From NCBI GenBank assembly GCA_964605775.1, contig CAZSDU010000018.1, positions 1-60,480 of the forward strand: 60,480 nt of DNA, given 5' to 3'. Source of the DNA: CAZSDU01 sp964605775 (GTDB taxonomy: Bacteria > Bacteroidota > Bacteroidia > Bacteroidales > FEN-979). Positions 1-8,892 of the stretch are shown one piece after another (position 1 is the stretch's first letter; every line of letters starts with the position of its first letter). Under the pieces are notes generated by a model. It did not search any database and was not told where the DNA came from. It saw only the letters and a list, made by a program, of their open reading frames with translations. The position numbers were made by a program, and so were the translations under genes.

Positions 1-24
1 GGGGTTCGAGTCCCTTCATCCGCA
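1..24 (+). tRNA. tRNA 3' end (partial, identity unknown)
   Basis: The window opens inside a tRNA. Bases 1-4 form the 5' side of the T stem, TTCGAGT (5-11) is the 7-base T loop, 12-16 close the stem, 17-23 (CATCCGC) are the 3' strand of the acceptor stem and A24 is the discriminator. CCA is not encoded. The matching 5' acceptor strand should read GCGGATG, just outside the window. The anticodon is not visible, so the amino acid cannot be assigned. Confidence 0.85.
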
Positions 25-78
25 CATGTATGATTCCCGGCCATAACCCGGAAAAAATTAACTGTTAAATGAATATCC

Positions 79-1242
79 ATGAACATTAGCTTAGAAAAAA
101 CAGGTGAACTTACTGCCATTGTCAAAGTTGAAATTGAACCTTCAGACTACAATGAAAAAGTGGAAAAAATCATTCTGGATCATAAACGGAAAGCCAGCAT
201 TCCGGGATTCCGGCCGGGACATGTTCCTACAGCATTAATCAAAAAAATGTATGGAAAATCAATATTGGCTGAAGAAGTCAATAAGCTGCTTTCAGAGAGT
301 CTAATGAATTATATCAGGGAAGAAAAGCTTAATATTCTCGGCCATCCCTTACCAAACACTGAAAAAAGCAATCCGATCGATTTTGAAAATCAGACGGCAT
401 TCGAGTTTTATTTTGACCTGGGACTGTCACCTGATTTTACCATTCCGCTTTCCAACGGTACTGAAGTAGAATATCTGGAAATCATGGTCAGTGATGATAT
501 GATCGACAAATATATTGAAGACACCAGAAAAAGATTCGGCAAGCCAGTTGATACTGAATCAGCGGAACCCACCGCAGAGACCCAGCAAACTGAACCCGCT
601 GAAATGACTCCTGCTTTCTATAACCAGGTTTATCCCGGAATGGATATTCAGACCGAGGAGGATTTCAGAGAGCAGGTGAGAAAGGATGCCAGCAATGGTT
701 TTGCTGCTGAAGCAGACAAGATGTTTTTCAATGAGGCAACAGAAACGCTCGTCAAACAAACCGACATTCCCCTGCCCGATATTTTTATGAAACGCTGGTT
801 ATTTGAAAATAATGAGGGTAAGTATTCTCCGGAAGAAATCGAGCAGAATTATCCGTCTTTTACCGAATCCATAAAATGGCAATTGATTGAAAATAAAATC
901 ATCCAGGAAAACAAAATCGAGGTCAAAGAGGAGGATATCAGGAATTATATCCGGACTTTTATGTTGCGCCAGGTGAATCTGGAGAATTCCGACCCCGAAA
1001 TTCAGAAAAGGTATGATTCTATTGTGGATGCATTCATGCAAAACAAAGAACAGGTACAACGTATCAATGATCAATTATATAATGCCCGCATGCTTGAATT
1101 ATTCAAAGCAAAGCTGGGGATGAAAACCAGGCAGGTCAGCTATGAAGAATTCATTCAGGAAGCTTCAGCCAAACATGCCCATGAACACCATCATGAACAT
1201 AATCATGAACATGAATCACCAAGCGATCAAAACTCAGAATAA
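79..1242 (+). CDS. tig: Trigger factor, apparently lacking the PPIase domain
   Basis: Ribosome-associated chaperone of 387 aa that would bind nascent chains at the tunnel exit. Residues 1-110 form the ribosome-binding domain, with the signature GFRPGHVP (about residues 43-50). The C-terminal helical domain resumes at about residue 184 (NQVYPGMDIQTEEDF). The FKBP-like domain of about 90 residues that normally lies between them is reduced to a Thr/Glu/Pro-rich linker of about 25 residues, which explains the short length (usually about 430-450 aa). The C terminus is His/Glu-rich (HAHEHHHEHNHEHE), as in several trigger factors, and may bind metal. It lies 11 bases before clpP, the classic tig-clpP-clpX order. 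Identity is firm. Loss of the middle domain is read from the sequence and its effect is unknown. Confidence 0.93.
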   Translation: MNISLEKTGELTAIVKVEIEPSDYNEKVEKIILDHKRKASIPGFRPGHVPTALIKKMYGKSILAEEVNKLLSESLMNYIREEKLNILGHPLPNTEKSNPIDFENQTAFEFYFDLGLSPDFTIPLSNGTEVEYLEIMVSDDMIDKYIEDTRKRFGKPVDTESAEPTAETQQTEPAEMTPAFYNQVYPGMDIQTEEDFREQVRKDASNGFAAEADKMFFNEATETLVKQTDIPLPDIFMKRWLFENNEGKYSPEEIEQNYPSFTESIKWQLIENKIIQENKIEVKEEDIRNYIRTFMLRQVNLENSDPEIQKRYDSIVDAFMQNKEQVQRINDQLYNARMLELFKAKLGMKTRQVSYEEFIQEASAKHAHEHHHEHNHEHESPSDQNSE

Positions 1243-1253
1243 TAAAAAAAAAC

Positions 1254-1934
1254 ATGGATGAATTTTCGAAATATGCTGTCCACCACCGGGGAATCAGCAG
1301 TCTGACACTGGAGAAGTACAAATCCGTTTACGGGAATTACATCTCCCCTACCATTATTGAAGAACGACAACTGAACATAGCGACCATGGACGTTTTTTCA
1401 CGTCTTATGATGGACCGCATTATTTTCCTTGGCGTTCCCATCGACGATTATGTTGCCAACATCATTCAGGCACAACTTCTCTTTCTGGAGTCCGTTGATT
1501 CCAAAAAAGACATACAGATCTACCTGAACACCCCCGGCGGTTCAGTTTATGCTGGATTAGGGATATATGATACCATGCAATATATCGGACCTGATATCGC
1601 CACCATTTGCACCGGAATGGCTGCTTCCATGGGTGCGATTCTTTTGTGTGCCGGTGAAAAAGGAAAAAGAACTGCTCTCAGGCATTCCCGCATACTCATC
1701 CATCAACCCATGGGTAGCGCGGAAGGTCCGGCATCGGATATTGAAATCACCACAAGGGAAATTCAAAAACTCAAGAAAGAGCTTTACGAGATCATCTCCT
1801 TGCATTCGGGACAATCCTACAAGAAGATTCTTAAAGATGCTGACCGGGATTACTGGATGACTTCTGAAGAAGCCAAAACATATGGGATGATCGATGAGAT
1901 TCTGATACGTTCGAAAAAAGATAATATCCAGTAG
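1254..1934 (+). CDS. clpP: ATP-dependent Clp protease proteolytic subunit
   Basis: Serine peptidase of the cytoplasmic ClpXP protease, 226 aa. The catalytic triad is visible: Ser125 in GMAASMGA, His150 in ILIHQP and probably Asp199 in DADRDYW. The N terminus is about 25 residues longer than mature E. coli ClpP, consistent with the N-terminal extension common in Bacteroidota. It is followed after 4 bases by clpX and preceded by tig, so substrate recognition, unfolding and degradation are probably co-expressed. No sequence anomaly was seen. Confidence 0.97.
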   Translation: MDEFSKYAVHHRGISSLTLEKYKSVYGNYISPTIIEERQLNIATMDVFSRLMMDRIIFLGVPIDDYVANIIQAQLLFLESVDSKKDIQIYLNTPGGSVYAGLGIYDTMQYIGPDIATICTGMAASMGAILLCAGEKGKRTALRHSRILIHQPMGSAEGPASDIEITTREIQKLKKELYEIISLHSGQSYKKILKDADRDYWMTSEEAKTYGMIDEILIRSKKDNIQ

Positions 1935-1938
1935 TAGT

Positions 1939-3174
1939 ATGGCAAAATCAGGAGAAAAATGTTCATTTTGCGGCAGGGGGAAACATGAAACCAGGGTAAT
2001 GATCGCCGGTATGAACGCGCATATCTGCGACAGTTGTATTCAGCAAGCACAGATCATCCTGGACGAAGATTTATCGGTTGCCAAAAATAAGGAAAACCCC
2101 GATTTTAAGCTTTTAAAACCTGCTGAAATCAAACATTCTCTGGATCAATACGTCATCGGTCAGGAAGAAGCTAAACGCGTTATTGCCGTTGCCGTTTACA
2201 ATCATTACAAGAGGATTGCCCACGTCAGGAAAGCCCAAGAAGAAGACGTAGAAATTGAAAAATCCAATATCATCCTCGTTGGAGAAACGGGTACCGGAAA
2301 AACGCTTCTGGCCAGAACCATTGCCCGCTTACTCAATGTCCCCTTCTGTATTGCCGATGCCACCGCCCTAACTGAAGCTGGTTATGTGGGAGAAGATGTG
2401 GAAAGTATTCTGACAAGATTGCTTCAGGTTGCTGATTATAACCTTGCTGCCGCCGAAAGAGGAATTGTATTTATCGATGAAATCGATAAAATTGCCCGAA
2501 AGGGTGATAATCCCTCCATTACCAGGGATGTCAGCGGTGAAGGCGTACAACAGGCTTTGCTTAAAATGCTTGAAGGTTCTATAGTGAACGTTCCTCCACA
2601 GGGAGGGAGAAAACATCCTGAACAGAAACTGATACAGATCAACACCCAGAATATCCTTTTCATTACCGGTGGCGCTTTTGATGGCATCGATAAAAAAATT
2701 GCTTCCAGGCTTCAAACCAATAAAATCGGCTATAAAGTTGATAAAAAACGGGATTATATAGACAAAGAGAACATTCTACAGTATATTTCCCCCGTGGATC
2801 TGAAAGCATACGGGTTGATCCCGGAGCTTGTGGGTCGATTACCCATTATCACTTTTATGCATGCCCTTGATCATGATTCCCTGAGAAGGATACTGACGGA
2901 ACCAAAAAATTCCCTGGTCAGACAATATACCAAATTGTTTGATTTGGATAATATTAAACTTAGTTTTGATGAAGCTGCCCTGGACTATATTGTGGACAAG
3001 TCGATTGAATATAAACTGGGAGCCAGGGGATTACGTTCCATCCTTGAGGGAATTATGACAGATTCCATGTTTGACCTGCCTTCAAAAGGAAACACAAAAA
3101 GCTTGAAAGTCAACCGGGAATTTGTTGAGGAGAAATTCCAGAAAACCAGTATGGCCCGTTTAAGAGTTGCCTGA
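1939..3174 (+). CDS. clpX: ATP-dependent Clp protease ATP-binding subunit ClpX
   Basis: AAA+ unfoldase of 411 aa that feeds substrates to ClpP. An N-terminal zinc-binding domain has Cys8, Cys11, Cys30 and Cys33. The AAA+ core has Walker A GETGTGKT (the family form is GPTGTGKT) and Walker B IVFIDEIDKI, then sensor and C-terminal small-domain sequences ending near GARGLRSILEG. Length is normal. The start is 4 bases after the clpP stop, so the two are translated from one message. Confidence 0.97.
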   Translation: MAKSGEKCSFCGRGKHETRVMIAGMNAHICDSCIQQAQIILDEDLSVAKNKENPDFKLLKPAEIKHSLDQYVIGQEEAKRVIAVAVYNHYKRIAHVRKAQEEDVEIEKSNIILVGETGTGKTLLARTIARLLNVPFCIADATALTEAGYVGEDVESILTRLLQVADYNLAAAERGIVFIDEIDKIARKGDNPSITRDVSGEGVQQALLKMLEGSIVNVPPQGGRKHPEQKLIQINTQNILFITGGAFDGIDKKIASRLQTNKIGYKVDKKRDYIDKENILQYISPVDLKAYGLIPELVGRLPIITFMHALDHDSLRRILTEPKNSLVRQYTKLFDLDNIKLSFDEAALDYIVDKSIEYKLGARGLRSILEGIMTDSMFDLPSKGNTKSLKVNREFVEEKFQKTSMARLRVA

Positions 3175-3198
3175 AGTGTTTAACCAGCTGGCAGATCC

Positions 3199-3783
3199 AT
3201 GAAAAAAGGAATGCTGACCCTTGTTTTGACTTCATTCCTGCTCGCTGTCGCATCAGCTCAGGATACGGCAAAAATTATCGTACCTGCCAAAATCATCGGA
3301 GATGACACTATCCCTTTGCTGGATGTCAATGCAGTCGTTATTTTTCCCGTAATGCAATTCGCCTCGAAAAGGGAGGCATCCCGCTACGATAAACTCGTAT
3401 ATAATGTCAGAAAAGTTTATCCTTATGCCAAACTTGCCGGTATCAAGCTCAGGAAGTACAAGGAAATCCTGGAAGGAATGAGTAATGAAAAGGAAAGAAA
3501 AAACTTTACAAAAATGGCCGAAAAAGAACTTGAAGACGAGTTCGGGAATGATATCAGGGATCTTACGTTTTCACAAGGCAAGATTCTGATCAAATTAATC
3601 TACCGGGAAACAGGCAACTCTTCTTTTGAAATTGTCAAGGAACTCCGAGGGGGCTTTACCGCGTTTATTTTTCAAACCCTGGCTTCCTTATTTGGTTACA
3701 ACCTCAAGACCACTTATGATCCGGAAGGAGAAGATCAGGCCATTGAAAAGGTGGTTCAGATGATCGAAGCCGGCGCATTTTAG
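3199..3783 (+). CDS. DUF4294-family exported protein
   Basis: Protein of 194 aa with a Sec signal peptide (MKKGMLTLVLTSFLLAVASA, cut probably after SAQA-like residues near 20). The mature part has the conserved block of the family (DKLVYNVRKVYPYAKLAG, then a lysine- and glutamate-rich helix, then LIKLIYRETG). I recognise it as DUF4294, a family I know only from Bacteroidota and whose function is not established. It lies 24 bases after clpX and is probably in the same transcript. It should act in the periplasm or at the envelope. Confidence 0.75.
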   Translation: MKKGMLTLVLTSFLLAVASAQDTAKIIVPAKIIGDDTIPLLDVNAVVIFPVMQFASKREASRYDKLVYNVRKVYPYAKLAGIKLRKYKEILEGMSNEKERKNFTKMAEKELEDEFGNDIRDLTFSQGKILIKLIYRETGNSSFEIVKELRGGFTAFIFQTLASLFGYNLKTTYDPEGEDQAIEKVVQMIEAGAF

Positions 3784-3836
3784 TGTTGAAATTAATTCAT
3801 AAATCTTAACTTTACAAGCTCATTCATGTTGTTTTC

Positions 3837-5804
3837 ATGAAACTATCGATTGTCATTGTTAACTATAACGTCAAATATTTCCTTGAACAATGCTTGCATT
3901 CCGTTCAGAAAGCGACCATTGGCATTGAATCAGAAATATTTGTCGTGGACAACAATTCGGTTGATGGTTCGCTGAAGATGGTGAGGGATAAATTTCCTGA
4001 GGTTTACCTCATCGAAAACAAAGATAATAAAGGATTCTCCAAAGCCAATAATCAGGCTATTCGGAAAGCAAAAGGAGAATACATTTTATTGCTGAACCCG
4101 GATACGATTGTCGAGGATGACACCCTGCATAAATCCCTCAGATTCATGGATGAGCATCCTGAAGCCGGAGGGTTGGGAGTAAAAATGATAGACGGAAAAG
4201 GCAAGTTTTTACCTGAAAGCAAACGTGGTCTCCCTTCCCCTTCAGTTTCCTTTTTTAAAATTTTCGGACTTTCAACCTTATTTCCAAAATCCAGAATCTT
4301 CAGCAAGTATCATCTGGGGTACCTGGATAAGGATAAAATTCATCAGATTGATATCCTTGCGGGTGCATTCATGCTTCTCCGGAAAAAAGTTTTGGATGAA
4401 ATCGGATTGCTTGATGAAGCATTTTTTATGTATGGTGAAGATATTGATTTGAGCTACCGCATCACCCAGGCCGGTTATAAAAACTATTATTTCCCGGAAA
4501 CACGGATTATCCATTACAAGGGGGAAAGCACGAAAAAAAGCAGCATCAATTATGTGTTCATGTTCTATCATGCCATGATCATTTTTGCAAAAAAACATTT
4601 TTCCAGGCAAAATGCACGCTCCTTTTCACTCATGATCAATTTCGCGATATATCTCCGTGCCTTTTTATCTATTATGAACCGTTTTGCTACCCGATTGATG
4701 CTGCCCCTCCTCGATGCTCTAATGATTTTCGGTGGAATCAATTTCATCAGGGGGTATTGGGAACGCGTATTTATCTTTCCCGAAGGAGGTCATTATCCAC
4801 AGGCTTTCATCTGGATCGTGGTACCGATTTATATCCTCATTTGGCTTCTTTGTGTGTTTTTCAACGGAGGTTATGACAAACCCGTCCGACTGCGTAAATT
4901 GACGCTCGGAATGTTGACAGGGACCCTCATTATTTTAGTACTGTACAGCTTACTGAGTGAAAATTACCGGTTTTCCCGCGCCTTAATCCTTTTAGGTGCT
5001 GCCTGGGGAATACTTTCCATGCTGGCCATACGCTTATTGCTACACTTCTTAAAATTCAACGGTTTCAGGCTTAATTCTGAGAAAAATAAACGATTCATCA
5101 TTGTGGGTGAGAAAGAGGAGGCTGAAAGGGTTTCCGATCTTCTGCAAAAAACTGCTATCAATCCTGCTTTCATCGGGCTGGTCAGTTATCTCCATCACCG
5201 GGGAAATCTGAATGGGTATATCGGATATCTCGGACAAATCAAAGAAATCATTACCATACATAAAATAGATGAGGTAATTTTCTGTGCCAAGGATGTCCCG
5301 GCTCAGGTGATCATTGATAAAATGTCGGAACTTAAAGAAGAACAGGTTGATTATAAAATCGCGCCTCCGGAAAGCCTTTCCATCATCGGAAGTAATTCCA
5401 TCAACACTTCAGGAGATCTGTATGTGATCGACATGAATGCCATTACCAAAAAATCGAACCGTAGGAACAAACGTCTTCTTGATGTCATGGTCGCATTCGT
5501 ACTACTCATTTTTTACCCGGTATTCCTTTTTCTTGTCAAAAATCCGTTAATCCTCCTGGAAAATATTTTCAGGGTTTTGTTTTCCTTTAAATCATGGGTT
5601 GGCTATACCATGCTTTCCGAATCAGATATAAAAAGACTACCGTCTATAAAACAGGGAATTCTATCCCCCCTTGATGCATTCCGTAATCAAAATGTACCGG
5701 AAGAAGCCACATCTAGGATTAACATGCTATATGCGAGGGATTACAAACTCACCAACGACCTGAATATCATCATTAAAGGATTCCGCCAATTGGGTCGTTC
5801 ATAG
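3837..5804 (+). CDS. GT2 glycosyltransferase fused to a membrane and sugar-transferase-like domain
   Basis: 655 aa. Residues 1-240 are a family 2 glycosyltransferase: it starts LSIVIVNYNVKYFLEQCL, has the nucleotide-sugar and metal region LLLNPDTIVE, an acceptor-side FFMYGEDIDLSYR and the terminal IIHYKGEST. This resembles rhamnosyltransferase-type enzymes that build cell-surface glycans. About residues 280-400 hold several hydrophobic segments. About residues 415-530 look like the Rossmann (CoA-binding-like) domain of WbaP/WcaJ-type polyprenyl-phosphate sugar-1-phosphate transferases. The tail (NRRNKRLLDVMVAF, later LPSIKQGI) resembles a catalytic domain of that family with its central catalytic part missing. 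Probably an inner-membrane enzyme. Substrates are unknown. Confidence 0.75.
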   Translation: MKLSIVIVNYNVKYFLEQCLHSVQKATIGIESEIFVVDNNSVDGSLKMVRDKFPEVYLIENKDNKGFSKANNQAIRKAKGEYILLLNPDTIVEDDTLHKSLRFMDEHPEAGGLGVKMIDGKGKFLPESKRGLPSPSVSFFKIFGLSTLFPKSRIFSKYHLGYLDKDKIHQIDILAGAFMLLRKKVLDEIGLLDEAFFMYGEDIDLSYRITQAGYKNYYFPETRIIHYKGESTKKSSINYVFMFYHAMIIFAKKHFSRQNARSFSLMINFAIYLRAFLSIMNRFATRLMLPLLDALMIFGGINFIRGYWERVFIFPEGGHYPQAFIWIVVPIYILIWLLCVFFNGGYDKPVRLRKLTLGMLTGTLIILVLYSLLSENYRFSRALILLGAAWGILSMLAIRLLLHFLKFNGFRLNSEKNKRFIIVGEKEEAERVSDLLQKTAINPAFIGLVSYLHHRGNLNGYIGYLGQIKEIITIHKIDEVIFCAKDVPAQVIIDKMSELKEEQVDYKIAPPESLSIIGSNSINTSGDLYVIDMNAITKKSNRRNKRLLDVMVAFVLLIFYPVFLFLVKNPLILLENIFRVLFSFKSWVGYTMLSESDIKRLPSIKQGILSPLDAFRNQNVPEEATSRINMLYARDYKLTNDLNIIIKGFRQLGRS

Positions 5805-5820
5805 AAAAATCTTAACTTTG
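5790..5820 (+). promoter_or_regulatory. Bacteroidota-type promoter for the E2 gene
   Basis: TTGG at 5790-5793, a 19-base spacer, then TAACTTTG (5813-5820), which fits the -7 element TAnnTTTG. The predicted start of transcription is about 5827, just upstream of the E2 gene at 5843. Read by eye; the -33 element is imperfect. Confidence 0.45.
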
Positions 5821-5842
5821 TTTTTTATTCAAGGATCTCATT

Positions 5843-7108
5843 ATGGCAACAACTGAAATTATTATACCAAAATTGGGAGAAAGCGTCATTGAGGCAACCA
5901 TCACACGATGGTTGAAATCAGTAGGTGATCATATCACAGAAGATGAAGCAGTCGCGGAAATTGCAACCGATAAAGTTGATTCCGAAATTTCTTCCCCTTT
6001 CACAGGAAAACTGTTAAAAATAATCGTTCAGGAAGGTGAAACTGCCGCTGTGGGAAAACCTATCGCCCTCATTGAAACCACCGGGGAAAACAAAGATCAA
6101 ACAGCTCCAATCATTCCCCGAATCATTCAAGAGGAAAAAGCCATTGCTCTCCCTGATCAGAAAGATCCCGGCGAAATACAGCAAGGAAATCGCTTTTACT
6201 CTCCCCTGGTCCGTAATATTGCCAGACAGGAGCATATCAGTTTTCAGGAACTTGATACCATTGCAGGAACCGGAAAGAACGATCGACTGACAAAACAGGA
6301 TCTGATTCATTATCTTCACACACGATCCGAAGAAAAACAGATGAAATTACCTGACGTTGTTACGACAGACATACAAAAAACCGACATTTCTTCCCGGGAA
6401 GGAGACCGGATCATAGAGATGGACCGTATCCGTCAGTTGATTTCCAGTCATATGGTTAATTCACTGCGTACCTCGGCTCATGTCACTTCATTCATGGAAG
6501 CGGATATGTCACGGATTGTTCAATGGAGGGAAAAAAACAAGGAGAATTTTCTGAAGCGGGAGAAAGAGAAGCTCACCTATACACCGGTTTTCATTGAAGC
6601 CATCGCAAAAACGGTCAGGGATTATCCCATGGTCAATGTTTCCGTTGATGGCACCAAGATCATTATCCATAATCCAATCAACATCGGTATGGCGGTTGCC
6701 CTTCCGAATTTTAACCTGATCGTTCCGGTAATTAAGGATGCTCATCAGAAAAGCTTGTTGGGTATTATCAAGGAAGTGAATGACCTGGCTGAAAGGGCCA
6801 GAAAAAACAAACTACTTCCCGATGAAATCTCCGGCGGAACGATTTCGCTTACCAATCTTGGATCCTTCGGCACCCTGATGGGCACCCCTGTCATCAACCA
6901 GCCTCAGACCGCAATCATCGCTGTAGGTACAATTAAAAAGAAAGCTGTGGTGATTGAAAATGAAGCAGGCGACAGCATCGCGATTCGTCCGGTTATAGTG
7001 ATTTCCATTACCTACGATCACCGGGTTATTGATGGAGCATTGGCCGGTCAGTTTTTAACCCGATTGGTATCATATCTTGAAGATTTTAACCCTAACCAAT
7101 CAATCTGA
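5843..7108 (+). CDS. 2-oxo acid dehydrogenase E2 (dihydrolipoyl acyltransferase)
   Basis: 421 aa. It transfers the acyl group from the lipoyl arm to CoA in a pyruvate or branched-chain 2-oxo acid dehydrogenase complex. Residues 1-80 are a lipoyl domain, with the lipoylated lysine in EIATDKVDSEI. About residues 117-158 are the E1/E3 peripheral-subunit-binding domain (FYSPLVRNIARQEHI). The C-terminal catalytic domain has the active-site histidine in ITYDHRVIDGA. E1 and E3 genes are not adjacent, so the exact substrate cannot be told. Its stop overlaps the start of the next gene by one base (TGATG). Confidence 0.9.
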   Translation: MATTEIIIPKLGESVIEATITRWLKSVGDHITEDEAVAEIATDKVDSEISSPFTGKLLKIIVQEGETAAVGKPIALIETTGENKDQTAPIIPRIIQEEKAIALPDQKDPGEIQQGNRFYSPLVRNIARQEHISFQELDTIAGTGKNDRLTKQDLIHYLHTRSEEKQMKLPDVVTTDIQKTDISSREGDRIIEMDRIRQLISSHMVNSLRTSAHVTSFMEADMSRIVQWREKNKENFLKREKEKLTYTPVFIEAIAKTVRDYPMVNVSVDGTKIIIHNPINIGMAVALPNFNLIVPVIKDAHQKSLLGIIKEVNDLAERARKNKLLPDEISGGTISLTNLGSFGTLMGTPVINQPQTAIIAVGTIKKKAVVIENEAGDSIAIRPVIVISITYDHRVIDGALAGQFLTRLVSYLEDFNPNQSI

Positions 7109-7938
7109 TGGAACTAAAACTGACCCGGCCCCTAGTCTTTTTTGATCTGGAAACTACAGGAATTAAAGTAGCCACCGACCGTATCGTTGAATTATGCTTG
7201 TTCAGGATACAACCTGACGGGAGCACAAAAATCAAAACCCAGAGGATCAATCCCGAAATTCCCATACCCCCGGAAGTTACCGCGATTCATGGAATAACCG
7301 ATGAGGATGTAAAAGATGCCCCCACCTTTAAAATGGTTGCCCATGAACTATTACAATTCCTGGAGGGCTGCGACCTTGCAGGATATAATTCCAATCATTT
7401 CGACATCCCCCTCCTCGTCGAAGAATTCCTCAGGGCTGAAGTTGACTTTGACCTGAAGGGAAGAAGATTTGTGGATGTGCAGAACATTTTTCATAAAATG
7501 GAACCCCGTAATCTTTCTGCCGCCTATAAATTTTATTGCGGTAAAGAATTGATTAATGCACACAGTGCCGAAGCAGATACGAAGGCCACCTATGAAATCT
7601 TGAAATCCCAGCTTGATCATTATCAGGATATCACGTTTAAAGACCGTAAAGGGAATGTCAGCCAACCCGTGATCAATGATATTAAAGCCCTGAGTGATTT
7701 TTCTTTCTCCAACCGTTCGGTGGACCTGGTGGGACATATTGTCTGGAATGAAAAGAACCAGGAGGTTTTTAATTTTGGAAAACATAAGGGCAAGCTGGTT
7801 ACTCAGGTATTCAGGGATGAACCCTCCTATTACGACTGGATTATGAAGAGTGAATTTCCACTTTCCACGAAAAAAGTTGTTACGACTTTATACCTCAGGA
7901 GTAAAAACAGCGGATCTGTAAAACTGGAATTATTTTAA
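7108..7938 (+). CDS. DEDD 3'-5' exonuclease with ExoX-like C-terminal domain
   Basis: 276 aa. It is an epsilon-type exonuclease. Exo I is FFDLETTGI with the metal-binding Asp/Glu pair, the intervening HGITDEDV is typical, Exo II is GYNSNHFDIPLL, and Exo III is HSAEADTKAT with His and Asp (DEDDh type). The C-terminal residues 205-265 (VFNFGKHKGK, then PSYYDWI) match the small domain found at the C terminus of ExoX-like proteins. Likely a DNA repair or proofreading nuclease. It is translationally coupled to the E2 gene, although no functional link is obvious, and lies 2 bases before the FAH-family gene. Confidence 0.88.
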   Translation: MELKLTRPLVFFDLETTGIKVATDRIVELCLFRIQPDGSTKIKTQRINPEIPIPPEVTAIHGITDEDVKDAPTFKMVAHELLQFLEGCDLAGYNSNHFDIPLLVEEFLRAEVDFDLKGRRFVDVQNIFHKMEPRNLSAAYKFYCGKELINAHSAEADTKATYEILKSQLDHYQDITFKDRKGNVSQPVINDIKALSDFSFSNRSVDLVGHIVWNEKNQEVFNFGKHKGKLVTQVFRDEPSYYDWIMKSEFPLSTKKVVTTLYLRSKNSGSVKLELF

Positions 7939-7940
7939 GC

Positions 7941-8552
7941 ATGAAAATCATTTGTATCGGCAGAAATTATGCGGAGCATATCAAAGAATTAAACAGTGCC
8001 ATGCCTTCTGCCCCTGTTTTTTTTCTGAAACCAGATACTGCCCTGCTGATCCGGAACCGGCCGTTTTATTATCCATCATTTACAAAAGTAATTCACCACG
8101 AAATAGAGCTTGTCATCAGGATCTGTAAGGTGGGAAAAAATATTCAGGAAAGGTTTGCCCATACCTATTATGATGAAATCACGATTGGTTTCGATCTGAC
8201 CGCCAGGGATCTTCAGGACTCGGCTAAACAAAAAGGGCTTCCTTGGGCACTTTCCAAGGGTTTTGATCACTCTGCTCCGCTTGGTACATTTCTCCCCAAG
8301 CATGAATTCCCTGATATAAAAAACATAAACTTCCACCTGGATTTGAATGGGAATACCGTCCAGAAAGGAAATTCCGCAATGATGATCTTTTCCTTTGATG
8401 CAATTATTTCCTATATATCCCAATTTATGACCCTTCGCACCGGAGATTTGATTTTCACAGGAACACCCGCTGGAGTTGGTCCCATTGCCATGGGTGACAA
8501 AATGGAAGGGTTCCTGGAAGGAGAAAAGGTATTATCCTGTCTGGTTAAATGA
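7941..8552 (+). CDS. Fumarylacetoacetate hydrolase family protein
   Basis: 203 aa, the size of the compact FAH-family enzymes (acylpyruvase, oxaloacetate decarboxylase or tautomerase types). Features are IGRNYAEHIKELN at the N terminus, the metal-binding HHEIELVIRI, GFDLTARDLQ, and the substrate-side FTGTPAGVGP near the C terminus. A hydrolase or decarboxylase of small 2-oxo acids is likely; the substrate is not evident. It is the third gene of a tightly packed set starting with the E2 gene and converges on the DUF721 gene with a 10-base gap and no clear terminator. Confidence 0.85.
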   Translation: MKIICIGRNYAEHIKELNSAMPSAPVFFLKPDTALLIRNRPFYYPSFTKVIHHEIELVIRICKVGKNIQERFAHTYYDEITIGFDLTARDLQDSAKQKGLPWALSKGFDHSAPLGTFLPKHEFPDIKNINFHLDLNGNTVQKGNSAMMIFSFDAIISYISQFMTLRTGDLIFTGTPAGVGPIAMGDKMEGFLEGEKVLSCLVK

Positions 8553-8562
8553 GGAGCGTTAT

Positions 8563-8892
8563 CTATTGCAAAACAATTTCTTCAATGACGAAGCGTCCTG
8601 CATCTTTGTTCAGCGAAAGGATGATTTTTTCCCTCATATAAAATAATTCATTCCTAAGGGCATCGGAATCCAGTTTGACAAAAAGTTTTTTATTCCTTAT
8701 ATATATCCTTTGCGTATGTCTGGCAACCATTGACCCGACAACCTTATCCCAGGAATGAAGAAGTTTTGTTTCACTGAGTTTATCTTCCAGGTGATAAGTC
8801 TTTAAAAACGCTTCAATGGCCAGTTTCAAAGGTTGTTCTTCCGATTTTCGTGAGGGGCGTGACATGGGATAAAGGTAATGAATTTTAATCAT
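8563..8892 (-). CDS. DUF721 (DciA-like) protein
   Basis: 109 aa. It has the DUF721 arrangement of a leading helix (PLKLAIEAFLKTYHLEDKL) followed by a conserved WDKVVGSMVARHTQRI and a hydrophobic FVKLDSDALRNELFY segment. DUF721 includes DciA, which helps load the replicative helicase in many bacteria; that role is inferred here. The start overlaps the recF stop by 4 bases, so the two are translationally coupled, a common pairing in Bacteroidota. Confidence 0.82.
   Translation of the reverse strand: MIKIHYLYPMSRPSRKSEEQPLKLAIEAFLKTYHLEDKLSETKLLHSWDKVVGSMVARHTQRIYIRNKKLFVKLDSDALRNELFYMREKIILSLNKDAGRFVIEEIVLQ

Noticed and set aside
560..640. Frameshift removing the trigger factor PPIase domain
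   Set aside because: The frame runs unbroken through the linker into the C-terminal domain, and I saw no PPIase-like sequence in another frame.
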